From positions 1,736,001-1,800,000 of the forward strand of contig NZ_WBXN01000004.1 of NCBI RefSeq assembly GCF_008973465.1: a DNA stretch of 64,000 bases, given 5' to 3'. The notes beneath the pieces were generated by a model that was not told where the DNA came from, did not search any database, and saw nothing but the letters and a program-made list of their open reading frames with translations. Both the position numbers and the translations under genes were made by a program. The DNA is from Streptomyces sp. SS1-1. Lineage in GTDB: Bacteria > Actinomycetota > Actinomycetes > Streptomycetales > Streptomycetaceae. Of the stretch, positions 44,123 to 53,743 are shown in pieces (within the stretch, counting starts at the first letter, position 1; every line of letters begins with the position of its first letter).

Positions 44123-44827
44123 TCACAGCCGGGGCGGGGTCATGGTGAAGCGGGCGTCGACGCGGGCGACGACGTGCTGGCGCTGGGGTTCGAGGTCGAG
44201 CGGGGCGGCGGGTGTGTCCTCGTCGGCCGCGTGGGCGAGGGAGCGGGTGCGGCCGGCGCGGGGCGGTGCGGGGGTGCCGTCGCCGGTGTCGGCGAGTTCG
44301 AGGAGGGCGGCGAGGTCGGCTCCGAGGGCTTCGGCGTATTCGCGGGCGCGTCGGACGGCCTCGTGGACGGCCTGTTGGCGGGCCTGCCGGTGGGCGGGTG
44401 AGTCGGGGCGCAGGGCCCACCAGGGGCCGTCGACGCGGGTGAGGTCCAAGTCGGCGATGCGCGTGGTGAGTTCGCCGAGTGCGGTGAAGTCGGTGAGGTC
44501 GGCGGTGAGGTGGACGCTGCCGTGGTGGGCGTGGACGCGTTCGCCGCGGCCCTTGTCCTTGAGTTCGGGGCTGAGGGAGAGGGCGCTGGTCTCGAGGCGT
44601 TCGACGGCGTCGCCGTAGCTGTTGAGGAGGTCGAGGACGGCGGCGTTGCGCCGGGTGAGGTCGTCGAGGGCGGTGCGCCGGTCCTTGCCGCGGGAGGTGA
44701 CGGTGACGCCGATGCGGGCGATCTCGGGGTCGACGTCGAGGTGGGCTTCGGCGCGGACGGTGAGGAGTGGGGCGTCGGGGGTTCCGTGGGGGGCGGCGGG
44801 GTGGGGGTCCTGTGGGGGCGTGGCCAT
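44123..44827 (-). CDS. SIMPL (DUF541) domain protein
   Basis: 234 residues from ATG 44827. The SIMPL domain fills most of the protein: LLTVRAEAHLDVDPEIARIGVTVTSRG, then ERLETSALSLSPEL and RQARQQAVHEAVRRAREYAEALGADL. No signal peptide, unlike many Gram-negative SIMPL proteins. Function unknown; some relatives affect oxidative stress or signalling. Divergent from the nucleotidase gene. Confidence 0.9.
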   Translation of the reverse strand: MATPPQDPHPAAPHGTPDAPLLTVRAEAHLDVDPEIARIGVTVTSRGKDRRTALDDLTRRNAAVLDLLNSYGDAVERLETSALSLSPELKDKGRGERVHAHHGSVHLTADLTDFTALGELTTRIADLDLTRVDGPWWALRPDSPAHRQARQQAVHEAVRRAREYAEALGADLAALLELADTGDGTPAPPRAGRTRSLAHAADEDTPAAPLDLEPQRQHVVARVDARFTMTPPRL

Positions 44828-44966
44828 ACGTCCCACTCTGTCATCGGTTGCTCGGTTACGGACCCGGCGGGTCATCAATTCGAAACCTGTGGGGGCTGTT
44901 GCGGGCTGCCGTGTCCAGGTCAGAATCTACGCGCGTTGTTGGCCCTTTCCCCCGGGAGATGCACTC

Positions 44967-46775
44967 ATGCCGTTGGACCGCCGGAAGTTCCTGAAGAAGT
45001 CGGCCGTGACCGGAGCGGGAGTGGCGGTGGCCGGCGCGGTGGGCGCTCCGGTGGCCCAGGCCGCGCAGCCGGCGCAGGCGAAGGGGCCGAAGAAGAAGCG
45101 CTACGCGCTGACCGTGATGGGCACGACGGACCTGCACGGTCATGTCTTCAACTGGGACTACTTCAAGGACGCGGAGTACTCCGACACGGCGGGCAACGCG
45201 ATGGGTCTGTCGCGGGTCTCGACGCTGGTGAACCAGGTCCGCGAGGAGAAGGGGCGCGGCAACACGCTCCTCATCGACGCGGGCGACACGATCCAGGGCA
45301 CCCCGCTGACGTACTACTACGCGAAGGTCGACCCGATCACCGCGAAGGGTGGCCCGGTCCACCCGATGGCGGCGGCGATGAACGGGATCGGGTACGACGC
45401 GGTGGCCCTCGGCAACCACGAGTTCAACTACGGCATCGAGACGCTGCGCAGGTTCGAGTCGCAGTGCGACTTCCCGTTGCTGGGTGCGAACGCGGTGGAC
45501 GCGAAGACGCTGAAGCCCGCGTTCCCGCCGTACTTCATGAAGACGTTCCATGTGAAGGGCGCGCCGCCGGTGAAGGTGGCGGTGCTGGGGCTGACGAACC
45601 CGGGCATCGCGATCTGGGACAAGGCGTACGTCGAGGGCAGGCTGGTGTTCCCGGGTCTGGAGGAGCAGGCCGCGAAGTGGGTGCCGAAGCTGCGGTCGAT
45701 GGGCGCGGACGTGGTCGTGGTGTCGGCGCACTCGGGTGCGTCGGGCACGTCGTCGTACGGTGACCAGTTGCCGTATGTGGAGAACTCGGCGGCGCTGGTG
45801 GCGCAGCAGGTGCCGGGGATCGACGCGATCCTGGTGGGGCACGCGCACACGGAGATCGCGGAGCTGAAGGTCACGAACGGGAAGACGGGGCGGACGGTCG
45901 TGCTGTCGGAGCCGCTGTGCTTCGCGCAGCGGCTGTCGGTGTTCGACTTCGAGCTGGTCTTCGAGCGGGGCTGCTGGACGGTCGAGTCGGTGAAGGCGTC
46001 GCTGCGGGACTCGAAGTCGGTTCCGGACGACCCGCGGATCACGCGGTTGCTGAAGCACGACCATGACCTGGTCGTGGAGTACGTCAACCAGGTCGTGGGG
46101 TCGGCGACGGAGACGCTGACGACGGTGGACGCCCGGTACAAGGACGCTCCGATCATCGATCTGATCACCAAGGTCCAGGAGGACGTGGTGAGGGAGGCGC
46201 TGGCGGGTACGGAGTACGCGGCGCTGCCGGTGATCTCGCAGGCGTCGCCGTTCTCGCGGACGTCGGAGATCCCGGCGGGCGAGGTGACGATCCGGGATCT
46301 GTCGAGTCTGTACGTGTACGACAACACGCTGGTCGCGAAGCTGTTGACGGGTGCGCAGGTGCGGGCGTACCTGGAGTTCTCGGCGGAGTACTTCGTGCAG
46401 ACGGCGGCGGGTGCGCCGGTGGACGTGGAGAAGCTGACGAACGCGAACAACCGGCCGGACTACAACTACGACTATGTGTCGGGGCTGTCGTACGACATCG
46501 ACATCGCGCAGCCGGCCGGGAAGCGGATCAAGAACCTGGCGTACGAGGGTGCGCCGCTGGACGACGCGCAGAAGTTCGTGTTCGCGGTGAACAACTACCG
46601 GGCCAACGGTGGCGGGGCGTTCCCGCATGTGGCGTCGGCCCAGGAGTTGTGGTCGGAGTCGACGGAGATCCGGACGCGGATCGCGGAGTGGGTGACCGCG
46701 AAGGGTGTGCTGGACCCGAAGGACTTCGCGTCGGTGGACTGGAAGCTGACCCGTGAGGGCACTCCGGTGTTCTGA
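44967..46775 (+). CDS. Tat-exported bifunctional metallophosphatase / 5'-nucleotidase
   Basis: 602 residues from ATG 44967. The N-terminus DRRKFLKKSAVTGAG is a twin-arginine signal, with AQAAQPAQA before cleavage. Metallophosphatase motifs: TTDLHGHVF (DxH), LLIDAGDTIQG (GD), ALGNHEFNYG (GNHE) and GHAHTE. The C-terminal 5'-nucleotidase domain covers about 360-560. It hydrolyses nucleotides or cyclic nucleotides in the cell wall space to salvage phosphate and nucleosides. Typical length. Confidence 0.95.
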   Translation: MPLDRRKFLKKSAVTGAGVAVAGAVGAPVAQAAQPAQAKGPKKKRYALTVMGTTDLHGHVFNWDYFKDAEYSDTAGNAMGLSRVSTLVNQVREEKGRGNTLLIDAGDTIQGTPLTYYYAKVDPITAKGGPVHPMAAAMNGIGYDAVALGNHEFNYGIETLRRFESQCDFPLLGANAVDAKTLKPAFPPYFMKTFHVKGAPPVKVAVLGLTNPGIAIWDKAYVEGRLVFPGLEEQAAKWVPKLRSMGADVVVVSAHSGASGTSSYGDQLPYVENSAALVAQQVPGIDAILVGHAHTEIAELKVTNGKTGRTVVLSEPLCFAQRLSVFDFELVFERGCWTVESVKASLRDSKSVPDDPRITRLLKHDHDLVVEYVNQVVGSATETLTTVDARYKDAPIIDLITKVQEDVVREALAGTEYAALPVISQASPFSRTSEIPAGEVTIRDLSSLYVYDNTLVAKLLTGAQVRAYLEFSAEYFVQTAAGAPVDVEKLTNANNRPDYNYDYVSGLSYDIDIAQPAGKRIKNLAYEGAPLDDAQKFVFAVNNYRANGGGAFPHVASAQELWSESTEIRTRIAEWVTAKGVLDPKDFASVDWKLTREGTPVF

Positions 46776-46786
46776 CGAGAGGCTCG

Positions 46787-48223
46787 CTAGGAGCCCCGGA
46801 TCCCGTCGGTGAGTGGTGTGAGTGCCTCTGGGCGCCGCGCTCGCGGGATCCGGGGCTCTCGTTGTTCCAGGCCGAAAGTGGTGAAGGCGGTGCGGGTGGG
46901 GAGCGGGTAGGTCTCCTTGCCGGTGACGGCGTTGAGGATGGTGGCGCTGCGCCAGGCGGCGAGTCCGAGGTCGGGGGTGCCGATGCCGTGGGTGTGGAGT
47001 TCGGCGTTCTGGACGTAGACGTGGCAGCCGGAGCCGGTGACGGAGGGGTCCATGACGAGGCGGTAGGTGTCGTCGACGCGGAGGCGGTCGCGGCTGTCGC
47101 GGCGCAGGTAGGGGTCGAGGCCGGCGAGGAGGCGGTTGTGGGGGCGTTCGCGGTAGCCGGTGGCGAGGACGACGGCGTCGGTGGTGAGGCGGCTGCGGGT
47201 GTTCTGGCCGGTGTGCTCCAGGTGCAGTTCGATCTTGGTGGTGGCGAGGCGTCCGGCGGTGCGGACGGTGACGCCGGGGGTGAGGACGGTGTCGGCCAGC
47301 CGCCGTCGAGGGTGCGGCGGTAGAGCTCGTCGTGGATGGCGGCGAGGGTGTCGGCGTCGATGCCTTTGTGGAGCTGCCACTGGGAGGCGACGAGCCGGTC
47401 GCGGACGGGTTCGGCGAGGCTGTGGAAGTAGCGGGTGTAGTCGGGGGTGAAGTGTTCCAGGCCGAGTTTGGAGTACTCCATGGGGGCGAAGGACTCGGTG
47501 CGGCCGAGCCAGTGGAGCCGTTCGTGTCCGGCGGGTCGGTGGCGGAGCAGGTCGAGGAAGATCTCGGCGCCGGACTGTCCGGAGCCGACGACGGTGATGG
47601 GGTCGGCGGCGAGCAGGGTGTCGCGGTAGGTGAGGTAGTCGGCGGCGTGGACGACGGGGACGCCGGGGGCGTCGACGAGGGGTCTGAGCGTGTCTGGGAC
47701 GTCGGGTTCGGTGCCGATGCCGACGACGATGTTGCGGGTGTGGGTGCGGCCGAGTTCCTCGGTGTCGTCGTCGGGGTCGCGGCGGATGTGGTCGACTTCG
47801 AAGACGTCGCGTTCGGGGTTGAAGCGGACGGCGTCGACGTGGTGGCCGAAGTGGAGTCCGGGGAGGTTCTCGGCGACCCAGCGGCAGTAGGCGTCGTATT
47901 CGGCGCGCTGGATGTGGAAGCGTTCGGCGAAGTAGAAGGGGAAGAGCCGGTCGCGGGTGCGCAGGTGGTTGAGGAACGTCCAGGGGCTGGCGGGGTCGAC
48001 GAGGGTGACGAGGTCGGCGAGGAAGGGGACCTGGATGCGGGCGCCGTCGAGGAGGAGGCCGGGGGCCAGGAGAAGGCGGGGTTCTGGTCGTAGAAGACGG
48101 CGTCGACTTCGGCGAGGGGGTGGGCGAGGGCGGCGAGGGAGAGGTTGAAGGGTCCGATGCCGATGCCGACGAGGTCGCGGGGGGCGTCGGGGGCGGGGCG
48201 CGGGGCGGGGACTGCGGGGTCAT
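46787..48223 (-). pseudogene. Lysine/ornithine N-monooxygenase (SidA/IucD/DesB family), frameshifted
   Basis: Begins at ATG 48223, overlapping the decarboxylase TGA (ATGA). Read through three frames in turn, it restores a normal N-hydroxylase of about 478 residues: LVGIGIGPFNLSLAALAHPL (FAD loop), PFLADLVTLVDPASPWTFLNHL, ITVVGSGQSGAEIFLDLL (NADPH loop) and VVLATGYRERPHNRL. Shifts occur near 48190, 48066 and 47303, each equal to loss of one base in a C or G run. These FAD enzymes hydroxylate lysine, ornithine or cadaverine side chains for siderophores. Whether it is broken in the cell or only in this sequence is unclear. Confidence 0.85.
46791..46858. terminator. 15-bp perfect inverted repeat, terminator-like
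   Basis: GAGCCCCGGATCCCG (46791-46805) and its exact complement (46844-46858) are separated by 38 nt. It separates the convergent nucleotidase and monooxygenase genes and lies within the last 24 codons of the latter. Confidence 0.6.
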
Positions 48224-49584
48224 TCGGGGGTGTTTCCTTCCACCAGTTTCAGGAGGGCGGCCAGGTCGTCGGGGCGGGTCCGCGGGTTGAGCAGGGTGGC
48301 TTTGAGCCAGAGGCGCCCGTCGGCGTGGGCGCGGCCGAGGACGGCCCGGCCGTCGGTGATCAGGCGGCGGCGTACGGCGGCGACGGCGGTGTCCGTGGCG
48401 TGCGCGGGCCGGAACAGGACCGTGCTGAGGGTGGGCCGGTCGTAGAGGTCGAAGCGGGGTGGTGGGCGACGAGGTCGGCGAGGTCGGTGGCGCGGTCGCA
48501 GACCTGGTCGACGAGGCGGCCGAGTCCGTCGCGGCCGAGGGTGGCGAGGGTGGCGGCGATCTTGAGGACGTCGGGCCGGCGGCTGGTGCGCAGGGAGCGG
48601 CCGAGGAGGTCGGGCAGGCCGCGTCGGTGTCGTCGTCGGCGTTGAGGTAGTCGGCGCGGTGGTGGAGTGCGGCGAGGTCGGCGGGGTCGCGGGTGGTGAG
48701 GAGTCCGGCGGCGACGGGTTGCCACCGAGTTGTGCAGGTCGAGGGTGACGGTGTGGGCGGCGTCGAGGCCGGTGAGCCGGTGGCGGTGGCGGTCGCTGAA
48801 GAGGAGGCCTGCGCCGTAGGCGGCGTCGATGTGGAGGCGGGCGCCGTGGGCGGCGCATCGGGCGGCGATCTGGGAGCGGGTCGATCAGTCCGGCGTCGGT
48901 GGTGCCGGCGGTGGCGGCGACGAGGTGGGGGCCGGGGAGCCGGTGAGGGCTTCGTCGAGGGCGGCGGGGTCGAGGACGCCGGCGGGGGCGGGGATGGTGA
49001 CGGGTCGGGGAGTCCGAGCAGCCAGGCGGCGCGGGGCAGGGAGGGTGGGCGTTGGCGCCGTGCAGGAGGCGGACGCCGGTGCCCTGGGTCTCGCGGGCGA
49101 GGAGGACGGCGAGCTGGTTGGACTCGGTGCCGCCGGTGGTCATGAGGGCGGTCGGGGGTGGCGGGCGCGGGGTGGACGCGTTCCGCGAGGGCGCGGGTGA
49201 CGAGGGCTTCGAGGGCGGAGGCGGCGGGGGCCTGGTCCCAGGAGTCCAGGGAGGGGTGAGTGCGCTCGCGGCGAGGTCGGCGGCGACGGCCACGGCGAGG
49301 GGCGGGCAGTGCAGGTGGGCGGCGCACAGGGGGTCGGCGGGGTCGGCGGAGCCTTCGGCGAGGGTGTGGACGAGGTGCCGGAGGGCGTCGGGGTCGCCGT
49401 GTTCGGGCAGGACGTCGGGGAGGGCGGCGCGGACGCGGGCGGTGACGGCCCGGGGGCCGCCGGGGGGCAGGGGGCCGCCGCGGGCGCGGGTGCCGGTGTC
49501 GAGCGCGGTGAGCACGGTGTCGAGCAGCGGCCGCAGGGCGTCGGGGCCTTCGGGGCCTGACGCGAGCGGTGAGGGCGTGTTCAT
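48220..49584 (-). pseudogene. PLP-dependent decarboxylase (DABA/lysine decarboxylase-like), multiply frameshifted
   Basis: From ATG 49584 the frame is intact for about 105 codons (DALRPLLDTVLTALDTGTRA; CAAHLHCPPLAVAVAADLA), then the coding signal changes frame about nine times (near 49258, 49155, 49042, 49005, 48940, 48880, 48729, 48620 and 48460). Stitched together it is a group II decarboxylase: PSLDSWDQAPAASALEALVT, TALMTTGGTESNQLAVLLAR, LVAATAGTTDAGLIDP and a DLH(K)LGWQPVAAGLLTT site, where the codon of the PLP lysine itself seems to have lost a base. Resembles DesA-type lysine or diaminobutyrate decarboxylases. Operon with the monooxygenase. Confidence 0.82.
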
Positions 49585-49735
49585 CGTTCCTCCCGGGCGC
49601 GCTGGACGAGAAGGACCTCCAGCTTGGACCCGGTGGCGCGACGGCACCCGGAAAGCCCCTGACCGGAACCCGAAAGGGGGTATTTACGTTCGTCGAGCGC
49701 GTGTCGTACGGGGTGTCGTCCGTACGGCGCAGTAG

Positions 49736-49760
49736 GGGGCGCCGGCGGAACCGGCGCCCC
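49736..49760 (-). terminator. Terminator of pepN
   Basis: GGGGCGCCGG (49736-49745) and CCGGCGCCCC (49751-49760) form a perfect 10-bp stem with a 5-nt loop, 13 bp beyond the pepN stop. Confidence 0.85.
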
Positions 49761-49772
49761 GTTCTCGGCGTC

Positions 49773-52263
49773 CTAGTCGTCCTGTGTCTCGCGGACGCGC
49801 AGGGCGCGGGCGAGGTCGTCGAGCTGGTCGGCGAGCCGGCGGCGCAGGGCCGGGGCGGGGCCGGCGTCGTTCAGGCAGGTCTCGCCGAGGCGCAGGGTCT
49901 CGGGGTCGACGGCGTGTGTGGGGAAGGCGTGGCGGCCGGCGGCGTCGGCGATGGCGGGGCCGCGGCGGGCCGCGACGGCGGGCGCGTCCTGGAAGTACCG
50001 GGCGACGTACGGCCGTACCAGGTCGGCTTGTTCGGGCTGCCAGAAGCCTTGGGCCGTGGCGTTGAACAGGTAGTTGGAGAGGTCGTCGGAGCCGAACATG
50101 GTGTCCCAGGCGCGGGCCTTGGACTCCTCGCCGGGCAGGGCGGCCCGGCAGCGTGCGGCGCCTTCCTGACCGGTGGCGCTGGGGTCGCGGTCGAGTTCGG
50201 CGGCGATGGTGTCCTCGTCGACGGCGCCGAGGACGGCGAGCCGGGCGAGGACGCGCCAGCGCAGGTCGGGGTCGAGTTCGGGTCCGCCGGGGACGGTGCC
50301 GTCGGCGAGCCAGGCGGCGATGGTGTCGGGGTGGGCGGCGACGTCGATGAAGTGCCGTACGGCGATGAGGCGCAGGCCGGGGTGGTCGCCGTCCTCGGCG
50401 GCGGATGATGTCCCGGCACAGCGAGGTGAGGGTGGTGAGGGCGGCGGGCCGCTCCTCGGGCCGCAGGTACCGGTCGGTGATGTGCCCGGCGGCGAACGCG
50501 AGGACGCCCTGCACGAGTGCGAGGTCGGTCTCCTCGGGCAGGTGGGCGCCGGCGGTGGCGAGATAGTCGGAGGGGGCCAGGTCGCCGTCGCGGACCATGT
50601 CGCGCAGGCTGTTCCAGACGACGGCGCGGGTGAGTGCGTCGGGGATGCCGGACAGGGCGCGGAGGGCGGTCTCCAGGGAGGTGTCGTCGAGGCGGATCTT
50701 GGCGTAGGTCAGGTCGAGGTCGTTGGGGACGACCAGGGCCGGGCGGGTTCCGGGGCGGGGCGCCGGTTCGGTGAGGGGCACGTCGGTGTCGTACCGCTCG
50801 CGCAGGGTGAGGGTGCGTCCGTCGCTGAGGTCCCGGTCGTACACGCCGACGGTCACACGGTGGGGTCGGCTGCCGGTGCGGTCCAGGGCGAGGGTCCACT
50901 GGCCGGGGACGGCGTCGACGGAGGCGCTGAGGGTGTCGGCTCCGGTGGTGCGCAGCCAGGCGTCGGCCCAGGCGTGGACGTCGCGTTCGGTGGCGGAGGC
51001 GAGGGAGTCGATGAAGTCGGCGAGGGCGGCGTTGGCGAACTTGTGCCGGGCGAAGTGGGTGTTGATGCCGGCGAGGAAGTCCTTCTCGCCGAGCCAGGCG
51101 ACGAGCTGGCGGAGCGCGGAGGCGCCCTTGGCGTAGGAGATGCCGTCGAAGTTGAGCAGGGCGGAGGCGGTGTCGTCGACGTTCTCGGGGGCGACGGGGT
51201 GGGTGGTGGGCCGCTGGTCGGCGTCGTAGCCCCAGGTCTTGCGGGCGAGGCCGAAGTCGGTCCAGGTGTCGGTGAAGCGGGTGGCTTCGGAGCAGATCTG
51301 GTAGCCCATGTACTCGGCGAAGGACTCGTTGAGCCAGATGTCGTCCCACCAGCGCAGGGTGACGAGGTCGCCGAACCACATGTGGGCCATCTCGTGGGCG
51401 ATGACCATGGCGCGGGTCTGGCGTTCGGTGTCGGTGACGGCGGAGCGGTAGACGAACTCGTCGCGGAAGGTGACGAGGCCGGGGTTCTCCATGGCGCCGG
51501 CGTTGAACTCGGGGACGAACGCCTGGTCGTAGGAGTCGAAGGGGTAGGGCTCCTCGAACTTCTCGTGGAAGCGGTCGAAGCACTGCCGGGTGATCTCGAA
51601 GAGTTCCTCGGTGTCGGCGTCGAGGTAGGGGGCGAGGGAGCGGCGGCAGTGGATGCCGAAGGGCAGGCCGCGGTGCTCGGTGCGTGCGGAGTGCCAGGGG
51701 CCGGCGGCGACGGCGACGAGGTAGGTGGAGATCAGCGGGGTGGTGGCGGCGCGCCAGCGGCCGTCGCCGAGGTGTTCGGTGACGCCGTTGGCGAGGACGG
51801 TCCAGCCGTCGGGGGCGGTGACGGTCAGGTCGAAGACGGCCTTGAGGTCGGGCTGGTCGAAGGCGGCGAAGACGCGCTGGACGTCGTCGAGGAACAGCTG
51901 GGTGTAGACGTAGGTCTCGCCGTCGCTGGGGTCGGTGAAGCGGTGCATGCCCTCGCCGGTGCGGGAGTAGCGCATGGCGGCGTCGACGCGCAGTTCGTGC
52001 TCGCCTGCGGTGAGGCCCGTCAGGGGGAGGCGGTTGCCGTCCAGGGTCCCGGGGTCGAGGGGGCGGCCGTCGAGGGTGGCGGAGGTCAGCTGGGCCGGCT
52101 TGAGCTCGACGAAGGTGTCCGCGTCGGCGCGCGTGGTGAACGCGATGACGGTGTGCGAGTCGAAGGTGTCGTCCCCGGTGGTCAGATCGAGTGCGATCTC
52201 GTAGCGGTGGACGTCGAGGAGCTGGGCACGGGTCTGCGCTTCGTCGCGCGTCAGTACGGACAT
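49773..52263 (-). pseudogene. pepN: Aminopeptidase N (M1), one frameshift
   Basis: The frame from ATG 52263 (or 52272) is intact for about 620 residues: the FNAGAMENPGLVTFRDEFVY substrate motif and the zinc site VIAHEMAHMWFGDLVTLRWWDDIWLNESFAEY (HExxH plus Glu). Near 50400, after LCRDIIR, the coding signal moves to another frame (AAEDGDHPGLRLIAVRHF) and runs to TAG 49773. The shift is +1 or -2. Only the C-terminal helical domain is affected, so even a truncated protein keeps the catalytic domain. It releases N-terminal residues from peptides in the cytosol. Length when joined is about 829, normal for Streptomyces PepN. Confidence 0.88.
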
Positions 52264-52378
52264 GAACGACATGCTGCCTGATGCCGCCGGTCAGGCACAG
52301 AGCGGGCCCGGTAAGGACGTGATGTCCGGTTCACCGGGGGCGGCGCCGGTCCCGGATCGGGGCGGCGCCGCCTCGCGG

Positions 52379-52744
52379 TCACTGGCCCGGCGCGGTGGTG
52401 TCCGTGGCGGGCGCGGTGCCGTTGGTCTTGTCGTCGGCGATGCGCTCGTGGTGCCGGATGACCTCGGCGATGATGAAGTTCAGGAACTTCTCGGCGAACG
52501 CGGGGTCGAGTTTGGCGTTCTCGGCGAGGGTGCGCAGCCGGGCGATCTGGCGGGCCTCGCGGTCCGGGTCGGCGGGCGGCAGCTGGTGCCGGGCCTTGAG
52601 GTGGCCGACCTGCTGGGTGCACTTGAAGCGTTCGGCGAGCATGTGGACGACGGCCGCGTCGATGTTGTCGATGCTGTCGCGCAGCCGGGCGAGTTCCTCG
52701 CGGACGGCGGGGTCGACGGCACCGGGTGACGTGTTGCTGGTCAT
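52379..52744 (-). CDS. Chorismate mutase, AroQ type (own start inside the fused frame)
   Basis: A 121-residue AroQ-class protein starting at ATG 52744. Sequence markers: LARLRDSIDNIDAAVVHMLAERF (helix 1, with the active-site Arg), QQVGHLKARHQLPPADPDRE and LNFIIAEVIRHHERI. Converts chorismate to prephenate for Phe/Tyr synthesis. It is complete by itself, so it may be made from its own start even though the frame is continuous with the AraC regulator upstream. Confidence 0.85.
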   Translation of the reverse strand: MTSNTSPGAVDPAVREELARLRDSIDNIDAAVVHMLAERFKCTQQVGHLKARHQLPPADPDREARQIARLRTLAENAKLDPAFAEKFLNFIIAEVIRHHERIADDKTNGTAPATDTTAPGQ

Positions 52745-53653
52745 GGGCGCCCAGCCTACGGGGCGGGCGGGTGGTCCGTCGGCCCGATCCCGGGGGCCGC
52801 GCGGGGTCGGGGATCCGGTCGCTCCAGCCGCCGGGACGGCGCGGCCCTGCTGGGCGCGGAAGCGGACCGGGGGTGTGCCGACGCGGCGGGTGAAGAGGCG
52901 GGAGAAGTAGGCGGGGTCGTCGTAGCCGACGCGGCGGGCGACGGCGGCGACGGGCAGGTCGGTGCCGGCGAGGAGTTCCTTGGCGTGGCCGAGGCGGATG
53001 CCGAGGAGGTAGTCCTTGGGGCCGCATCCGGCGGCGCGGCGGACGGCGGTGCGCAGTTCGGCGGGGGTCATGCCGTGCCGGGCCGCGTGGCCGGCGACGG
53101 TCAGCGGCAGACAGGCGTCGCGGGCGAGGGCCGTGAGGACGGGGTCGCCGTCGGGGGCGAGGTCGGCGCGGGCGCGGCGCAGGGCGACGAGGAGTTCGTG
53201 GACGGCGGCGCCGGTCTCGACCTCCAGGAGGGGGTTGTCGCGGCGGGCGGCGCGGGTCATGCGCGCGATGACGGCGCGGGGTGCCGAGGCGTCGGTGAGG
53301 GGGACGACGGGGCGGCCGGTTTCGATGTGGCCGAGTTCGGTGTAGGCGGCGGTGGCGGGCCCCGTGAAGTCGACGAAGCCCTCGTCCCAGCCGGTGCCGG
53401 GGTCGGGGGCGTAGTGGTGGGGCACGCCGGGGGTGAGCCACAGCAGGGCGGGCGCGGTGACGGGGGTGCGGCGGCCGTCGGGGGTGGCGTACCAGCCGCG
53501 GCCGGCGCTGATGACGACGGCGACGTGGTGGTCGAGGGTGCGGGGGCCGACGGTGGGCAGCCGGCCGTGCTGGAGGCCGACGCCGAGGCAGACCAGGCCG
53601 AGCCGGTGGTGGGCGGGGCCGGGGGTGAAGAACCGCATCCAGGTGCGGTACAC
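52379..53653 (-). CDS. AraC-family regulator in frame with chorismate mutase (possible fusion)
   Basis: 424 residues from GTG 53653 (AGGGGG upstream; ATG 53638 is an alternative). Residues about 1-165 are a cupin-like AraC ligand domain (MRFFTPGPAHHRLGLVCLG; LLWLTPGVPHHYAPDPG). Two AraC HTH motifs follow at about 185-270 (LTVAGHAARHGMTPAELRTA; PVAAVARRVGYDDPAYFSRL). No stop codon occurs after the regulator: a Pro/Gly/Arg linker of about 35 residues runs straight into a chorismate mutase from residue 304. It is divergent from the GH35 beta-galactosidase, a classical AraC target. The fusion may be real or caused by a lost stop. Confidence 0.75.
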   Translation of the reverse strand: MYRTWMRFFTPGPAHHRLGLVCLGVGLQHGRLPTVGPRTLDHHVAVVISAGRGWYATPDGRRTPVTAPALLWLTPGVPHHYAPDPGTGWDEGFVDFTGPATAAYTELGHIETGRPVVPLTDASAPRAVIARMTRAARRDNPLLEVETGAAVHELLVALRRARADLAPDGDPVLTALARDACLPLTVAGHAARHGMTPAELRTAVRRAAGCGPKDYLLGIRLGHAKELLAGTDLPVAAVARRVGYDDPAYFSRLFTRRVGTPPVRFRAQQGRAVPAAGATGSPTPRGPRDRADGPPARPVGWAPMTSNTSPGAVDPAVREELARLRDSIDNIDAAVVHMLAERFKCTQQVGHLKARHQLPPADPDREARQIARLRTLAENAKLDPAFAEKFLNFIIAEVIRHHERIADDKTNGTAPATDTTAPGQ

Positions 53654-53743
53654 GCGTGTCCGCCCCCTTTCCGGCGCGTGGGTCCAAGCGGTGCCGATCT
53701 TTGTCCATGGACCCGGGTGTCCGCCAGGGGTGAGGGTGGCGGC

